From NCBI GenBank assembly GCA_965242855.1, contig OZ251509.1, positions 1,364,001 to 1,428,000 of the forward strand: 64,000 nt of DNA, given 5' to 3'. The first letter of the stretch is position 1. Every line of letters begins with the position of its first letter. This DNA comes from WTGU01 sp965242855. GTDB taxonomy: Bacteria; Pseudomonadota; Alphaproteobacteria; UBA828. Shown in pieces: positions 26,073 to 34,375 of this stretch. The position numbers and the translations under genes are program-made. The notes beneath the pieces were generated by a model. That model saw nothing but the letters and a program-made list of their open reading frames with translations. It searched no databases and was not told where the DNA came from.

Positions 26073-26853
26073 GATCGCCGTCCTCCCGCGTCGGCGGCGC
26101 GCGCGTCACCGGCGGGGAGGCCGGTGCGCCGTTCGCGCGGGCCACGAGCGCCACCAGCGCATCCTGCCGCGGCGCGTCCGCCACGGCCACCCGGCGCCAG
26201 GGCAGGGCCGCCGCCACCGCCGCCACGGCGGCGCTCAGGCAGAACGCGGTCATCGTCCCGACGCGCGGGGCGAGCCCCGCTTCGCGCACGAGCCCGGCGA
26301 GGAGCGCGGCGGTGCGGGGGGAGAAAAACGCGGCGCCGGCCAGCGCCTGCCCTTCCAGCGCCCGGCGGGCCGGCGGCGAGAGCGCGCGCGCCGGCGCCGC
26401 CTCGTAGAGCGGGACGCGCACGGCCTCGAAGCCGGCGGCGCGCAGCCGGCCGGCGAGGCAGCCCGCGCTCACCCGCCCGGCCACGTGGACGAGGCGGCCC
26501 GCCTCCGGGCGCAAGCGGGCCGCGGCGAGCGCGGCCAGATCGTCCACGTCGCCGTTCGCCGACTCCACCTTTTTGAAGCCTCCGCGCCGCGCCGCCTCCG
26601 CCGTCGCCTGGCCGACCGCCAGGACGGGGAGCCGCCGCGCCGCCGCGCCGCCGGCGGCCGCCAGCGCCCGCGCGCCGTTGGCGCTGGTGAGCAGGATCGC
26701 CTGCGCGCCGGCCGGATCGAACCGCGCGTCGGCGTCGAGGCGTATCGTCAGCATCGGCTCGATCAGCGAATCGACGCCATGCGCCTTCAAGGCCGCCGCC
26801 AGCACGCGCGACTCCGGGCGCGGGCGGGTCAGCAGCAGCCGGGGGCGGATCAC
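26062..26853 (-). CDS. hemD: Uroporphyrinogen-III synthase
   Basis: A 263-residue cytoplasmic enzyme that closes and inverts ring D of hydroxymethylbilane to give uroporphyrinogen III. Family features seen are the opening RPRLLLTRPRPESRVLA, LLTSANGARAL near residue 54, the conserved GRVSAGCLAGRL region and a late FFSPRTAALLAGL. HemD is weakly conserved, so the position directly after hemC is strong support. The GTG start overlaps the hemC stop by four bases (GTGA). Confidence 0.9.
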   Translation of the reverse strand: MIRPRLLLTRPRPESRVLAAALKAHGVDSLIEPMLTIRLDADARFDPAGAQAILLTSANGARALAAAGGAAARRLPVLAVGQATAEAARRGGFKKVESANGDVDDLAALAAARLRPEAGRLVHVAGRVSAGCLAGRLRAAGFEAVRVPLYEAAPARALSPPARRALEGQALAGAAFFSPRTAALLAGLVREAGLAPRVGTMTAFCLSAAVAAVAAALPWRRVAVADAPRQDALVALVARANGAPASPPVTRAPPTREDGDHGP

Positions 26854-27932
26854 GGGAGGAGGCGCGCGCCGCCCGCCGCCTTCAGCGCTTCGCCGGCGTC
26901 CCGGCCCAGGGCGGCGGCGTCCGCGGCGGCGCCGGCGCGGGCGACGCGGTGGCAGACCCGGCCGTCCGGACTCGCGACCAGCGCGTCCAGGCGCAGCCCG
27001 CCGGCGTCGTCCGCCACGGCGAGGCCGGCGATGGGCGTCCGGCAGGAGCCGTCGAGGGTTTCGAGCAGCGCCCGCTCGCAGCGCACGGCGTCGGCGCTCG
27101 CCCGGTGGGCGAGGGGGGCGAGCAGCCGCGTCATGCGCGAATCGTCGGCGCGGCACTCGATGCCGAGCGCGCCCTGGCCCACCGCCGGCAGCATCTCCTC
27201 CGGCGCGAGCACCGCCATCGCCTGCGTGTCCGCGCCCAGGCGGCGGAGGCCGGCCAGGGCCAGGAGCACGGCGTCGACCGCGCCGTCCGCCACCTTGCGC
27301 AGGCGCGTTCCGACATTGCCGCGCAGCGGGACAACGACGAGATCCGGCCGCCGCGCCAGGAGCTGGGCCTGGCGGCGCAGGGAGGAGGTCCCGACCCGCG
27401 CGCCCGCCGGAAGGGCGGCGATGCCGCGCGCCTGGGGCGGGAGGCCATCGGTCCCGCGCGCCCGAGGCGGTAGACCATCGGTCCCGCGCGCCTGAGGCGA
27501 TAGACCATCGGTCCCGCGCGCCCGAGGCGATAGACCATCGGTCCCGCGCGCCCGAGGCGATAGACCATCGGTCCCGCGCGCCCGAGGCGCGACCAGCACG
27601 TCGCGCGGGTCCGCGCGCTCGGGGATCGCCGCGATCGCGAGGCCGTCCGGCAGCCGCGTCGGCAGGTCCTTCATCGAGTGGACCGCGAGGTCGATGCGCC
27701 CGTCGAGGAGCGCCTCCTCGATCTCCTTCGTGAACAGCCCCTTGCCGCCGAAATCGGCGAGCCGCGCATGGGCGAGGCGGTCGCCCGAGGTGACGATGAC
27801 CCGGCGCTCGAGCGCGCCCTCCTCGGCCAGCGCCGGATGGGCCGCGGCGAGCAGCGCCCGGACATGGCGGGCCTGGGCCATGGCGAGCGGGCTGCCGCGC
27901 GTTCCGACGACGATCGGCAGGCGCGCGTCCAT
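26850..27932 (-). CDS. hemC: Porphobilinogen deaminase (hydroxymethylbilane synthase) with an internal tandem-repeat insertion
   Basis: A 360-residue enzyme that joins four porphobilinogens into hydroxymethylbilane. Conserved parts: VVGTRGSPLAMAQA, GGKGLFTKEIEEALL, DLAVHSMKDLPT, VGTSSLRRQAQLLARRPDL and DGSC, whose Cys holds the dipyrromethane cofactor. The family is usually near 310 residues; the excess is explained by five direct copies of a 10-residue unit (RARGTDGLSP and variants, residues 117-166) inserted in frame between PRDVLVAP and the IAALPAGARVGTSS segment. The frame and all catalytic motifs are intact, so the protein is probably functional with an exposed loop. It heads the hemC-hemD-mitofilin-HemY unit. 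Confidence 0.93.
   Translation of the reverse strand: MDARLPIVVGTRGSPLAMAQARHVRALLAAAHPALAEEGALERRVIVTSGDRLAHARLADFGGKGLFTKEIEEALLDGRIDLAVHSMKDLPTRLPDGLAIAAIPERADPRDVLVAPRARGTDGLSPRARGTDGLSPRARGTDGLSPQARGTDGLPPRARGTDGLPPQARGIAALPAGARVGTSSLRRQAQLLARRPDLVVVPLRGNVGTRLRKVADGAVDAVLLALAGLRRLGADTQAMAVLAPEEMLPAVGQGALGIECRADDSRMTRLLAPLAHRASADAVRCERALLETLDGSCRTPIAGLAVADDAGGLRLDALVASPDGRVCHRVARAGAAADAAALGRDAGEALKAAGGARLLP
27435..27584 (-). repeat. In-frame 30-bp minisatellite (5 units) inside hemC
   Basis: Five units of exactly 30 bp, differing at a few positions, each encode ten residues (RARGTDGLSP three times, then QARGTDGLPP and RARGTDGLPP). A sixth, partial unit (QARG) merges into the native sequence. 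On the plus strand the unit reads like GTCCCGCGCGCCCGAGGCGA plus TAGACCATCG. Near-identity of the units suggests recent slippage or unequal exchange. Confidence 0.95.
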
Positions 27933-28035
27933 TGGGTTCGCTCTCGGGCGCCCCTTCTACACGGCGGAGGCGGGCCGCGCGAGGGCCTTCCGCCGTTCGT
28001 TGCGGCGGGTGCGGGCGCCGCGTACCTTGCCGCCC

Positions 28036-29109
28036 ATGGTGGTTCTCGGCATCGAGACGAGCTGCGACGAGACGGCGGCTGCGGTCGTCACCGACGCGCG
28101 CGAGGTGAAGGCCGATCTCGTCCTCTCGCAGCGCGCCGCCCATGCGCCGTTCGGCGGCGTCGTGCCGGAGATCGCCGCGCGCAGCCACGTGGAGCATCTC
28201 GACGGCCTGATCGCCGACGCCATGGCGGAGGCGGGCATCGGCTTCGCCGCGCTGGACGGGGTGGCGGCGACCGCCGGCCCCGGCCTGATCGGCGCGGTCA
28301 TGGTGGGGCTCATGACGGGCAAGGCGATCGCCGCCGTCCACGATACGCCGCTGCTCGCCGTGAACCACCTGGAAGGCCACGCGCTCAGCCCGCGACTGGT
28401 CGATGAGGCGCTGGCGTTTCCCTACCTGCTGCTGCTGGTGTCGGGCGGGCATTGCCAGCTGCTTCTGGTCCGGGAGGTGGGCGTTCATCAGCGCCTGGGG
28501 ACGACGATCGACGACGCGGTGGGGGAAGCCTTCGACAAGGCCGCGATTCTGCTGGGGCTCGGCTATCCCGGCGGGCCGGCGATCGAGCGGGCGGCGGCGG
28601 GCGGCGACTCCGCGCGCTTCGCCCTGCCGCGCCCGCTGGCCGGCCGGCCGGGCTGCGACTTCTCCTTCTCCGGGCTCAAGACGGCGTTGCGCGAGACCGT
28701 GCGCGGGCTGGGCGACCCTTCGGACCGCGACCGCGCGGATGCCGCCGCGTCGTTCCAGGCGGCGGTCGCCGACGTCCTGGTCGACCGCACGGCGAACGCC
28801 GTCGCCCGCCTGGAAGAGGAAGGGCCGCGCCCGACCGCGCTGGTCGTCGCCGGCGGCGTCGCGGCCAACGCGCATCTCCGGCGCCGGCTCGCGGCCTTGG
28901 CGGAGGCGCGCGGGCTCGCCCTGGCCGTCCCGCCGCCGCGCCTCTGCACCGACAACGCGGCGATGATCGCCTGGGCCGGAGTCGAGCGGCTCGCGCGCGG
29001 CCTGGTCGACCCCCTCGACGCAGCCCCGCGCGCCCGCTGGCCGCTGGATGAGAAGGCCGGGCTCGCCGAGGGCGCCGGCGTTCCCGGCCGGCTGGGCCGC
29101 CGCGCCTGA
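28036..29109 (+). CDS. tsaD: tRNA N6-adenosine threonylcarbamoyltransferase
   Basis: A 357-residue member of the Kae1/TsaD family, which transfers the threonylcarbamoyl group to A37 of ANN-reading tRNAs. Features are the N-terminal GIETSCDETAAAVV, the iron-binding motif NHLEGH, the ATPase-fold region VSGGHCQLLL, GLGYPGGPAIER and FSFSGLKTA. The ATG at 28036 is directly before the conserved VVLGIETSCDE. It is divergent from hemC (103 bp apart) and followed 23 bp later by gpsA, a common alphaproteobacterial order. Confidence 0.95.
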   Translation: MVVLGIETSCDETAAAVVTDAREVKADLVLSQRAAHAPFGGVVPEIAARSHVEHLDGLIADAMAEAGIGFAALDGVAATAGPGLIGAVMVGLMTGKAIAAVHDTPLLAVNHLEGHALSPRLVDEALAFPYLLLLVSGGHCQLLLVREVGVHQRLGTTIDDAVGEAFDKAAILLGLGYPGGPAIERAAAGGDSARFALPRPLAGRPGCDFSFSGLKTALRETVRGLGDPSDRDRADAAASFQAAVADVLVDRTANAVARLEEEGPRPTALVVAGGVAANAHLRRRLAALAEARGLALAVPPPRLCTDNAAMIAWAGVERLARGLVDPLDAAPRARWPLDEKAGLAEGAGVPGRLGRRA

Positions 29110-29132
29110 TTCCGGCCGGGGCGAGGGGGGCC

Positions 29133-30137
29133 GTGACCCGCGTGGGCGTGATCGGCGGCGGCGCGTGGGGCACGGCGCTGGCGGCGGCGGCGGTGCGGGC
29201 CGGGCGCGCGGCGCTGCTGTGGGCGCGCGAGGCGGACGTGGTGGCGTCCATCAACGAAGAGCATGAGAACCGGCGCTTCCTGCCCGGCGTGACGCTTGAT
29301 CCGGCGATCCGGGCGACGGCGGACCTGGCCTGCGCGGCGCGCGCCGATCTCCTGCTCCTGGCCGCGCCGGCGCAGCATCTCGCGGCGCTGGCGGCGCGCG
29401 TGGCCGGCGCGGCGGGTCCGGCGCCCGTCGTGATCTGTGCGAAGGGGATCGAGCGGGAGAGCGGCGCGCTGATGAGCGCGGCGGTGCGCCGGGCCGCGCC
29501 GGCGCTGGAAATCGCCGTGCTCTCCGGCCCGACCTTCGCGCGCGAGGTCGCGCAGGGGCTGCCCGCCGCCGTGTCCCTCGCCTGCGCCGACGGCGCGCGC
29601 GGCGCGGCGCTCGTCCGGGCGCTCGGGGGGCCGGCCTTCCGGCCCTATCTCACCGACGACCTGATCGGCGTGCAGGTCGGCGGGGCGGTGAAGAACGTGA
29701 TCGCGATCGCCGCCGGCATCGCCGCGGGCCGCGGCCTGGGGGACAACGCGCGGGCCGCCATCGTGGCCCGCGGCTTCGCGGAGATGACGCGGCTGGCGGT
29801 CGCCATGGGCGCGCGGGCGGAAACGCTGGCCGGCCTCTCGGGCCTGGGCGACCTGGTGCTGACCTGCACCGGCGAGCAGTCGCGCAACTACGCGCTCGGC
29901 CGCGCCCTGGGGCGGGGCGATGCTCTCGAAACGATCCTGGGCGCCCGCGAGGCCGTCGCGGAAGGGGTGGCGAGCGCGCCGGCCGTGGCGGCCTTGGCCG
30001 CCGAGCGCGGAATCGAGATGCCCATCGCCGCCGCCACCGACGCGGTGCTCCATCGCGGCGCCGCCATCGACGACGCCATCGGCGGCCTGCTCTCCCGCCC
30101 CTTCAAGCCCGAAGCCGGCGCGGGAGGAAGCGCATGA
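29133..30137 (+). CDS. gpsA: Glycerol-3-phosphate dehydrogenase [NAD(P)+]
   Basis: This 334-residue cytoplasmic enzyme makes sn-glycerol 3-phosphate for phospholipid synthesis. The NAD-binding motif GVIGGGAWGTALA starts at residue 4; LSGPTFAREVAQGLPAA, the catalytic Lys region GGAVKNVIAIAAG and GLSGLGDLVLTCTGEQSRN are all present. The GTG start sits directly before the conserved VGVIGGG. The last bases and stop (ATGA) coincide with the first copy of the repeat module that begins with ATGATTCCGCG, so the insertion boundary lies exactly at the 3' end of this gene. Confidence 0.95.
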   Translation: MTRVGVIGGGAWGTALAAAAVRAGRAALLWAREADVVASINEEHENRRFLPGVTLDPAIRATADLACAARADLLLLAAPAQHLAALAARVAGAAGPAPVVICAKGIERESGALMSAAVRRAAPALEIAVLSGPTFAREVAQGLPAAVSLACADGARGAALVRALGGPAFRPYLTDDLIGVQVGGAVKNVIAIAAGIAAGRGLGDNARAAIVARGFAEMTRLAVAMGARAETLAGLSGLGDLVLTCTGEQSRNYALGRALGRGDALETILGAREAVAEGVASAPAVAALAAERGIEMPIAAATDAVLHRGAAIDDAIGGLLSRPFKPEAGAGGSA

Positions 30138-31114
30138 TTCCGCGTGGGTGTCGTCGCTTGGCAGAGTGTCCGCCTGCACGCCTCCCCCCCGTTCAAGGGG
30201 GATACCACTTACACTCCTCCCCCTATTCAGGGGGGAGACCGCTTGCACTCCTCCCCCCTACTCAAGGGGGAGAGCACTTACGCTCCTCCCCCCTGGACAG
30301 GGGGGAGGCTGGGAGGGGGGTGGATTGCGCTTCCGCGACTTGGCGGAGGTCGCTCTCGGCGTGGCGCCCGCCGGCGATCTCTACGATCGGCCGCCGACGC
30401 AGACGGGCCGATGGGAAAGCGCTGTCGGAAGCCCATCCGGCTGCTGCGCGCGAGGGCGCGTTCCCCCTCGATGCGCGGCGGATGCCTGCGCGGCCCCCCT
30501 CCCGGCCTCCCCCCTGGCAGGGGGGAGGGGTACAAGTGAGCCTCCCCTTGGCAGGCAGGGGGAGGAGTACTTGAGCGGTCCCCCTGACAGGAACGACGTC
30601 GAGGCTGCGCGTCAGGATTATCGCGAACGTCTTCGCGGGCGAAGAGAGGCAGGTCGGAGAAGATGATTCCGCGTGGGTGTCGTCGCTTGGCAGGGAGACC
30701 ACTTGTACTCCTCCCCCCTGGACAGGGGGGAGGCTGGGAGGGGGGTGGCTTGCGCTCCCGCGACTTGGCGAGGATCGTTCTCGGCGTGGCGCCCGCCATC
30801 GATCTCCAGATCGTCCGCCGACGCAGACGGGCCGATGGGAGAGCGCTTCCGGAAGCCCATCCGGCTGCCGCGCGCGAAGGCGCGTTCCCCCTCGATGCGC
30901 GGCGGATGCCTGCGCGGCCCCCCTCCCGGCCTCCCCCCTGCCAGGGGGGAGGAGTACAAGTGGCCTCCCCTTGGCGGGGGGAGGGGTGCAAGCGGCCTCT
31001 CCCTTGGCGGGGGGAGGAGTACTTGAGCGGCCCCCCTGACGGGAACGACGTCGAGGCTGCGCGTCAGGATTATCGCGAGCGTTTTCGCGGACGAAGAGAG
31101 GCAGGTCGGAGAAG
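30134..31114 (+). repeat. Two tandem copies of a ~0.45-0.53 kb module plus clustered G/C palindromes
   Basis: Module 1 (30134-30662) and module 2 (30663-31114) both begin ATGATTCCGCGTGGGTGTCG. They share a central 200-bp segment (about 30320-30520 and 30745-30945, close to 90% alike by eye) and end with the same roughly 90-bp tail ...GCAGGTCGGAGAAG. A third copy of the opening starts the methyltransferase reading frame at 31115. Within the modules are many CCTCCCCCC/GGGGGGAGG hairpins (for example 30285-30308), with four in a row about 40-45 bp apart at 30178-30308. The frames starting at 30134 and 30663 run only into repeat sequence and are unlikely genes. No transposase is present. Confidence 0.8.
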
Positions 31115-34078
31115 ATGATTCCGCGTGGGTGTCGTCGGCTGGCGGAGGTTGATTTTCCGATATCGGCGGTTTCGGGTCATGCGGCGCGTGAGAAGTCGAT
31201 CCGGCATGGTCATCCGTCGACGCTGCATCTTTGGTGGGCGCGTCGTCCGCTTGCGTCGTCGCGTGCGGTGTTGTTGGGGCTGCTGTGGCCTGATCCGTGC
31301 GATGCGCTGTGTCCGCCGGCGTTCAAGGAGGCGGCGCGGGCGCTGCTGCCGCCCATTCCGCGCTGCCGTCCGGGGGAGAGCGATGAGGACTTGCGGGCCG
31401 CATTGCTGCGCTTCGTGGCGGACTTCGCGAATTGGGACTTGGCGTCTCATCCGGACTATCTGCGCGTGAGCCGCGCGCTGGTGAAGGCGGCGCATGGGGA
31501 GGAGGCGCCGCTTGTGGTGGACCCGTTCGCGGGTGGCGGATCGATCCCGCTGGAGGCGCTGCGCCTGGGTTGCGAGGCGTTTGCGAGCGACCTGAACCCG
31601 GTGGCGTGTCTGATCCTGAAGGTGATGCTGGAGGACATCCCGCGTCGTGGTCCTGCGCTTGCGGAGGCGTTGCGCGCGGCCGGGGCCGAGATCCGGGACG
31701 CGGCGGCGAAGGAACTCGCCGACCTCTACCCGCAGGATGCGGACGGGGCGGTTCCGATTGCGTATTTGTGGGCGCGGACGGTTCGTTGCGAGGCGCCGCG
31801 TTGCGGGGCCGAGATTCCGCTGATGCGGTCGTTCTGGCTTGCGCGGAAGGCTGGTCGGAAGCGCGCGCTGCGGCTTCGGGTGGAGCGTCCGGCGGGCGAG
31901 GCGCCGCGTGTGGCGTTCGCGGTTTTCGAGCCGCGGGCGGAGTCGGAGGTGCGTGCGGGGACGGTGACGCGGGCCCGTGCGACGTGTCCGTGTTGCGAGT
32001 CGGTGTTGCCGCCGGAGCGCGTGCGTGCGCAGCTTGCGGAGGTGCGGGGCGGTGCGGACGCGGTGTTCGACGATGCGGGCCGTCGGGTGGGGGGAGCGCG
32101 GATGACGGCGGTTGTGACGCTGAAGCCGGGGGAGGCGGGTCGTCACTATCGGTTGCCGACGGACGCGGACTATGGGGCGGTGCGGCGTGCGCAGGAACGG
32201 CTTGGGGGGATGCTGGCGGAGTGGGAGCGTGGCGGTCGTCGGGGGTTGTGTCCTGTGCCGGACGAGCCGTTACCACCGATTGGCACGTTGGGCTTTCGCG
32301 TCCAGCGTTACGGGATGTTGCGATGGGGCGACCTCTTCACCGCGCGACAGAAGGTCGCGTTGGTAGTGTTACGGAAAGAGCTATGTAACGGACCCTCACC
32401 AACGACTGCTTTGCTGATTGGTCGAATGGCAGATTTTCTCATTTCTTTATCTAGATGGAAAATAGATGCCGAGTGCCCCGTTCAAGCCCTTTCCCGACAA
32501 GCTTTGCCTATGGTCTGGGATTTTTCCGAAACTAACCCCAAGACCGACTCCACTGGCTCTTTTATAAGCCAAATCAGTCGAATGGCGGATGCAGTTGAGT
32601 CAATATGTGTAGCACGCTCGGACGTTGGGCAAGTGCAACCTGCCGACGCCACGGAACACCCGCTTCCGGACGAAGCCGCCGGCGTCTGGTTCACCGATCC
32701 GCCTTACTACGACGCGATTCCCTATTCGGACCTTTCCGATTTCTTCCTCGTCTGGCTCAAGCGCGCGTTGCCCGGTCATCCGCTACTGCGCGACCCCTTC
32801 GATCCCGACAACCCGCTCTCGCCCAAGGCGCGCGAGGCGGTGCAGGACGAGACCAAAACCCGCAACGGCCGCGTCAAGGACCGCGCGTTCTTCGAGGACA
32901 CGATGGGCGCCGCCTTCGCCGAAGGCCGCCGGGTGCTGCGCGAGGACGGCGTCGGTTCCGTCGTCTTCGCCCACAAGACCACCGAAGGATGGGAGGCGCT
33001 GCTTGCCGGCTTGATCCGCGGCGGCTGGACCATCACCGGCTCTTGGCCGCTCGCCACCGAAATGGGGTCCCGCCTGCGCGCCCGCGAGTCCGCCGCGTTG
33101 GCCACCAGCATCCACCTGATCTGCCGCCCGCGCCCCGAGGATGCGCCGGTGGGCGACTGGGCCGACGTGCTGCGCGAACTGCCCGCCCGCGTCGCCGCCT
33201 GGATGGCGCGCCTGCAAGGGGAGGGGGTACGCGGGGCCGACCTGGTGTTCGCCTGCATCGGCCCGGCCCTGGAAATCTTCAGCCGCAGCCGCGCCGTGGA
33301 GACCGCCGAAGGCCGTGAAGTGGGCCTCGGCGAATATCTGGAGAAGGTGTGGGAGGTGGTGGGGCGCGCGGCGCTGCGCCAGGTGCTCGGCGCGGCGGAG
33401 GCCGGCGACAGCATGGCCGGCGCCCTGGAGGAGGACGCGCGGCTGACGGCGTTGTTCCTGTGGACCCTCCAGAGCACCGAGGCGGCGGACGCGAACGGGG
33501 GCGGGGAGGCGGAGGAGGAAGAGGCGGAAGCTGCGGAAGCGGCGGCGCGCGGCCTCGCCTTGCCGTTCGACGTGGTGCGGCGCTTCGCCCAGCCGATGGG
33601 GATCGACCTGGAGCGCTGGACGGGGCGGGTGATCGGGCAGTCGAAGGGTGTGGTGCGGTTGCTTCCGGTAGCGGAGCGAGCGCGCGAGTTGTTCGGGTCG
33701 GCCGGCGCGGAGGCGGTGGCCGGGCGGATCGAGAAGGACGCGGGCAGCCTGCAAGGCTCGCTGTTCCCGGAACCGGAGGCCGCGCCGGGGGCTGCGCCTC
33801 CCTCACGCGCGCGTGCGCCACGCCGGCGCGGCGGGCGGATCGGCGCCGACGAGGACGCCGCGCCCGGACGCCCCGGCGCCACGGTGCTGGACCGCGTGCA
33901 CGCGGCGCTTCTGCTCCAGTCCGGCGGCCACTCCGCCGCGCTGCGTGCCTTGATCGAGGCGGAGCAGGAACGCGGCCCCGACTTCCTGCGCCTCGCCAAC
34001 GCCCTCTCCGCCCTCTACCCCCGCCCCCACCCCGAAAAACGCCTCCTGGACGCCATGCTCCTCGTCGCGCCGAGGTAA
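31115..34078 (+). CDS. DUF1156-family adenine-specific DNA methyltransferase
   Basis: A 987-residue putative DNA adenine methyltransferase. The N-terminus has the DUF1156 block LAEVDFPISAVSGHAAREKS and IRHGHPSTLHLWWARRPLA. The AdoMet motif I is DPFAGGGSIPLEAL (from Asp136) and the catalytic motif is DPPY at about 528-531. Cys pairs near 226-231 and 294-297 suggest a zinc-binding insert. In other genomes this family sits in anti-phage islands with DUF499 and helicase partners; none is here. Composition is mosaic: 31130-32280 favours G/T-ending codons, 32300-32640 is clearly AT-richer, and the rest resembles the host. The first ten codons are a copy of the upstream repeat, so the exact start is less sure than the domain. 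Confidence 0.85.
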   Translation: MIPRGCRRLAEVDFPISAVSGHAAREKSIRHGHPSTLHLWWARRPLASSRAVLLGLLWPDPCDALCPPAFKEAARALLPPIPRCRPGESDEDLRAALLRFVADFANWDLASHPDYLRVSRALVKAAHGEEAPLVVDPFAGGGSIPLEALRLGCEAFASDLNPVACLILKVMLEDIPRRGPALAEALRAAGAEIRDAAAKELADLYPQDADGAVPIAYLWARTVRCEAPRCGAEIPLMRSFWLARKAGRKRALRLRVERPAGEAPRVAFAVFEPRAESEVRAGTVTRARATCPCCESVLPPERVRAQLAEVRGGADAVFDDAGRRVGGARMTAVVTLKPGEAGRHYRLPTDADYGAVRRAQERLGGMLAEWERGGRRGLCPVPDEPLPPIGTLGFRVQRYGMLRWGDLFTARQKVALVVLRKELCNGPSPTTALLIGRMADFLISLSRWKIDAECPVQALSRQALPMVWDFSETNPKTDSTGSFISQISRMADAVESICVARSDVGQVQPADATEHPLPDEAAGVWFTDPPYYDAIPYSDLSDFFLVWLKRALPGHPLLRDPFDPDNPLSPKAREAVQDETKTRNGRVKDRAFFEDTMGAAFAEGRRVLREDGVGSVVFAHKTTEGWEALLAGLIRGGWTITGSWPLATEMGSRLRARESAALATSIHLICRPRPEDAPVGDWADVLRELPARVAAWMARLQGEGVRGADLVFACIGPALEIFSRSRAVETAEGREVGLGEYLEKVWEVVGRAALRQVLGAAEAGDSMAGALEEDARLTALFLWTLQSTEAADANGGGEAEEEEAEAAEAAARGLALPFDVVRRFAQPMGIDLERWTGRVIGQSKGVVRLLPVAERARELFGSAGAEAVAGRIEKDAGSLQGSLFPEPEAAPGAAPPSRARAPRRRGGRIGADEDAAPGRPGATVLDRVHAALLLQSGGHSAALRALIEAEQERGPDFLRLANALSALYPRPHPEKRLLDAMLLVAPR

Positions 34079-34124
34079 AACCACGAAACCGCCGGGCGAC
34101 TTTCGGCGCGTTGCCGGACTGCGA

Positions 34125-34290
34125 CCCTCCCCCCTCCCGGCCTCCCCCCTGCCAGGGGGGAGGAGACGGCTCCCCTGGGGGGTATGAACGGATCCGGCGG
34201 TGGTGAAGCCCTTGATCCATCCCATAAGATTATGGAGGCGCATGCTCCTCCCCCTGAACAGGGGGGAGGCCGGGAGGGGGGGCCGGAAGA
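34125..34290. repeat. Pair of dispersed G/C palindromes upstream of xdhA
   Basis: The 297-bp gap between the methyltransferase and xdhA contains two hairpins of the window's repeat family, CCTCCCCCCTGCC/AGGGGGGAGG at 34141-34163 and CCTCCCCCTGAAC/AGGGGGGAGG at 34247-34269, each followed or preceded by CCGGGAGGGGGG-type flanks. No gene or clear promoter is visible between them. Confidence 0.7.
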
Positions 34291-34375
34291 AGCGCCGGGT
34301 GCGCTTGACCGCCTGCGGGGGCGGGGGTAGAGGGTGCGCCGTGCGGGCGCCGGCCGCGGCGGGGACGAGAGCGCG

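Noticed and set aside
27420..27594. 30-bp direct repeats that could be a CRISPR or a separate gene on the plus strand
   Set aside because: The units are contiguous with no spacers, and they lie in frame within intact hemC on the minus strand.
30178..30308. Possible CRISPR array: four evenly spaced palindromic repeats
   Set aside because: Repeats differ at several positions, spacers are short and similar to each other, related copies are scattered singly elsewhere, and no cas gene is present.
30134..30574. Open frames starting at the repeat-module ATGs (30134 and 30663)
   Set aside because: They run straight into the hairpin repeats and give Pro/Gly-rich products with no homology; only the third copy at 31115 leads into a real gene.
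31432..32388. Long Gly-rich frame on the plus strand inside the methyltransferase
   Set aside because: A shadow frame with no motifs; the methyltransferase frame carries the AdoMet and DPPY motifs.
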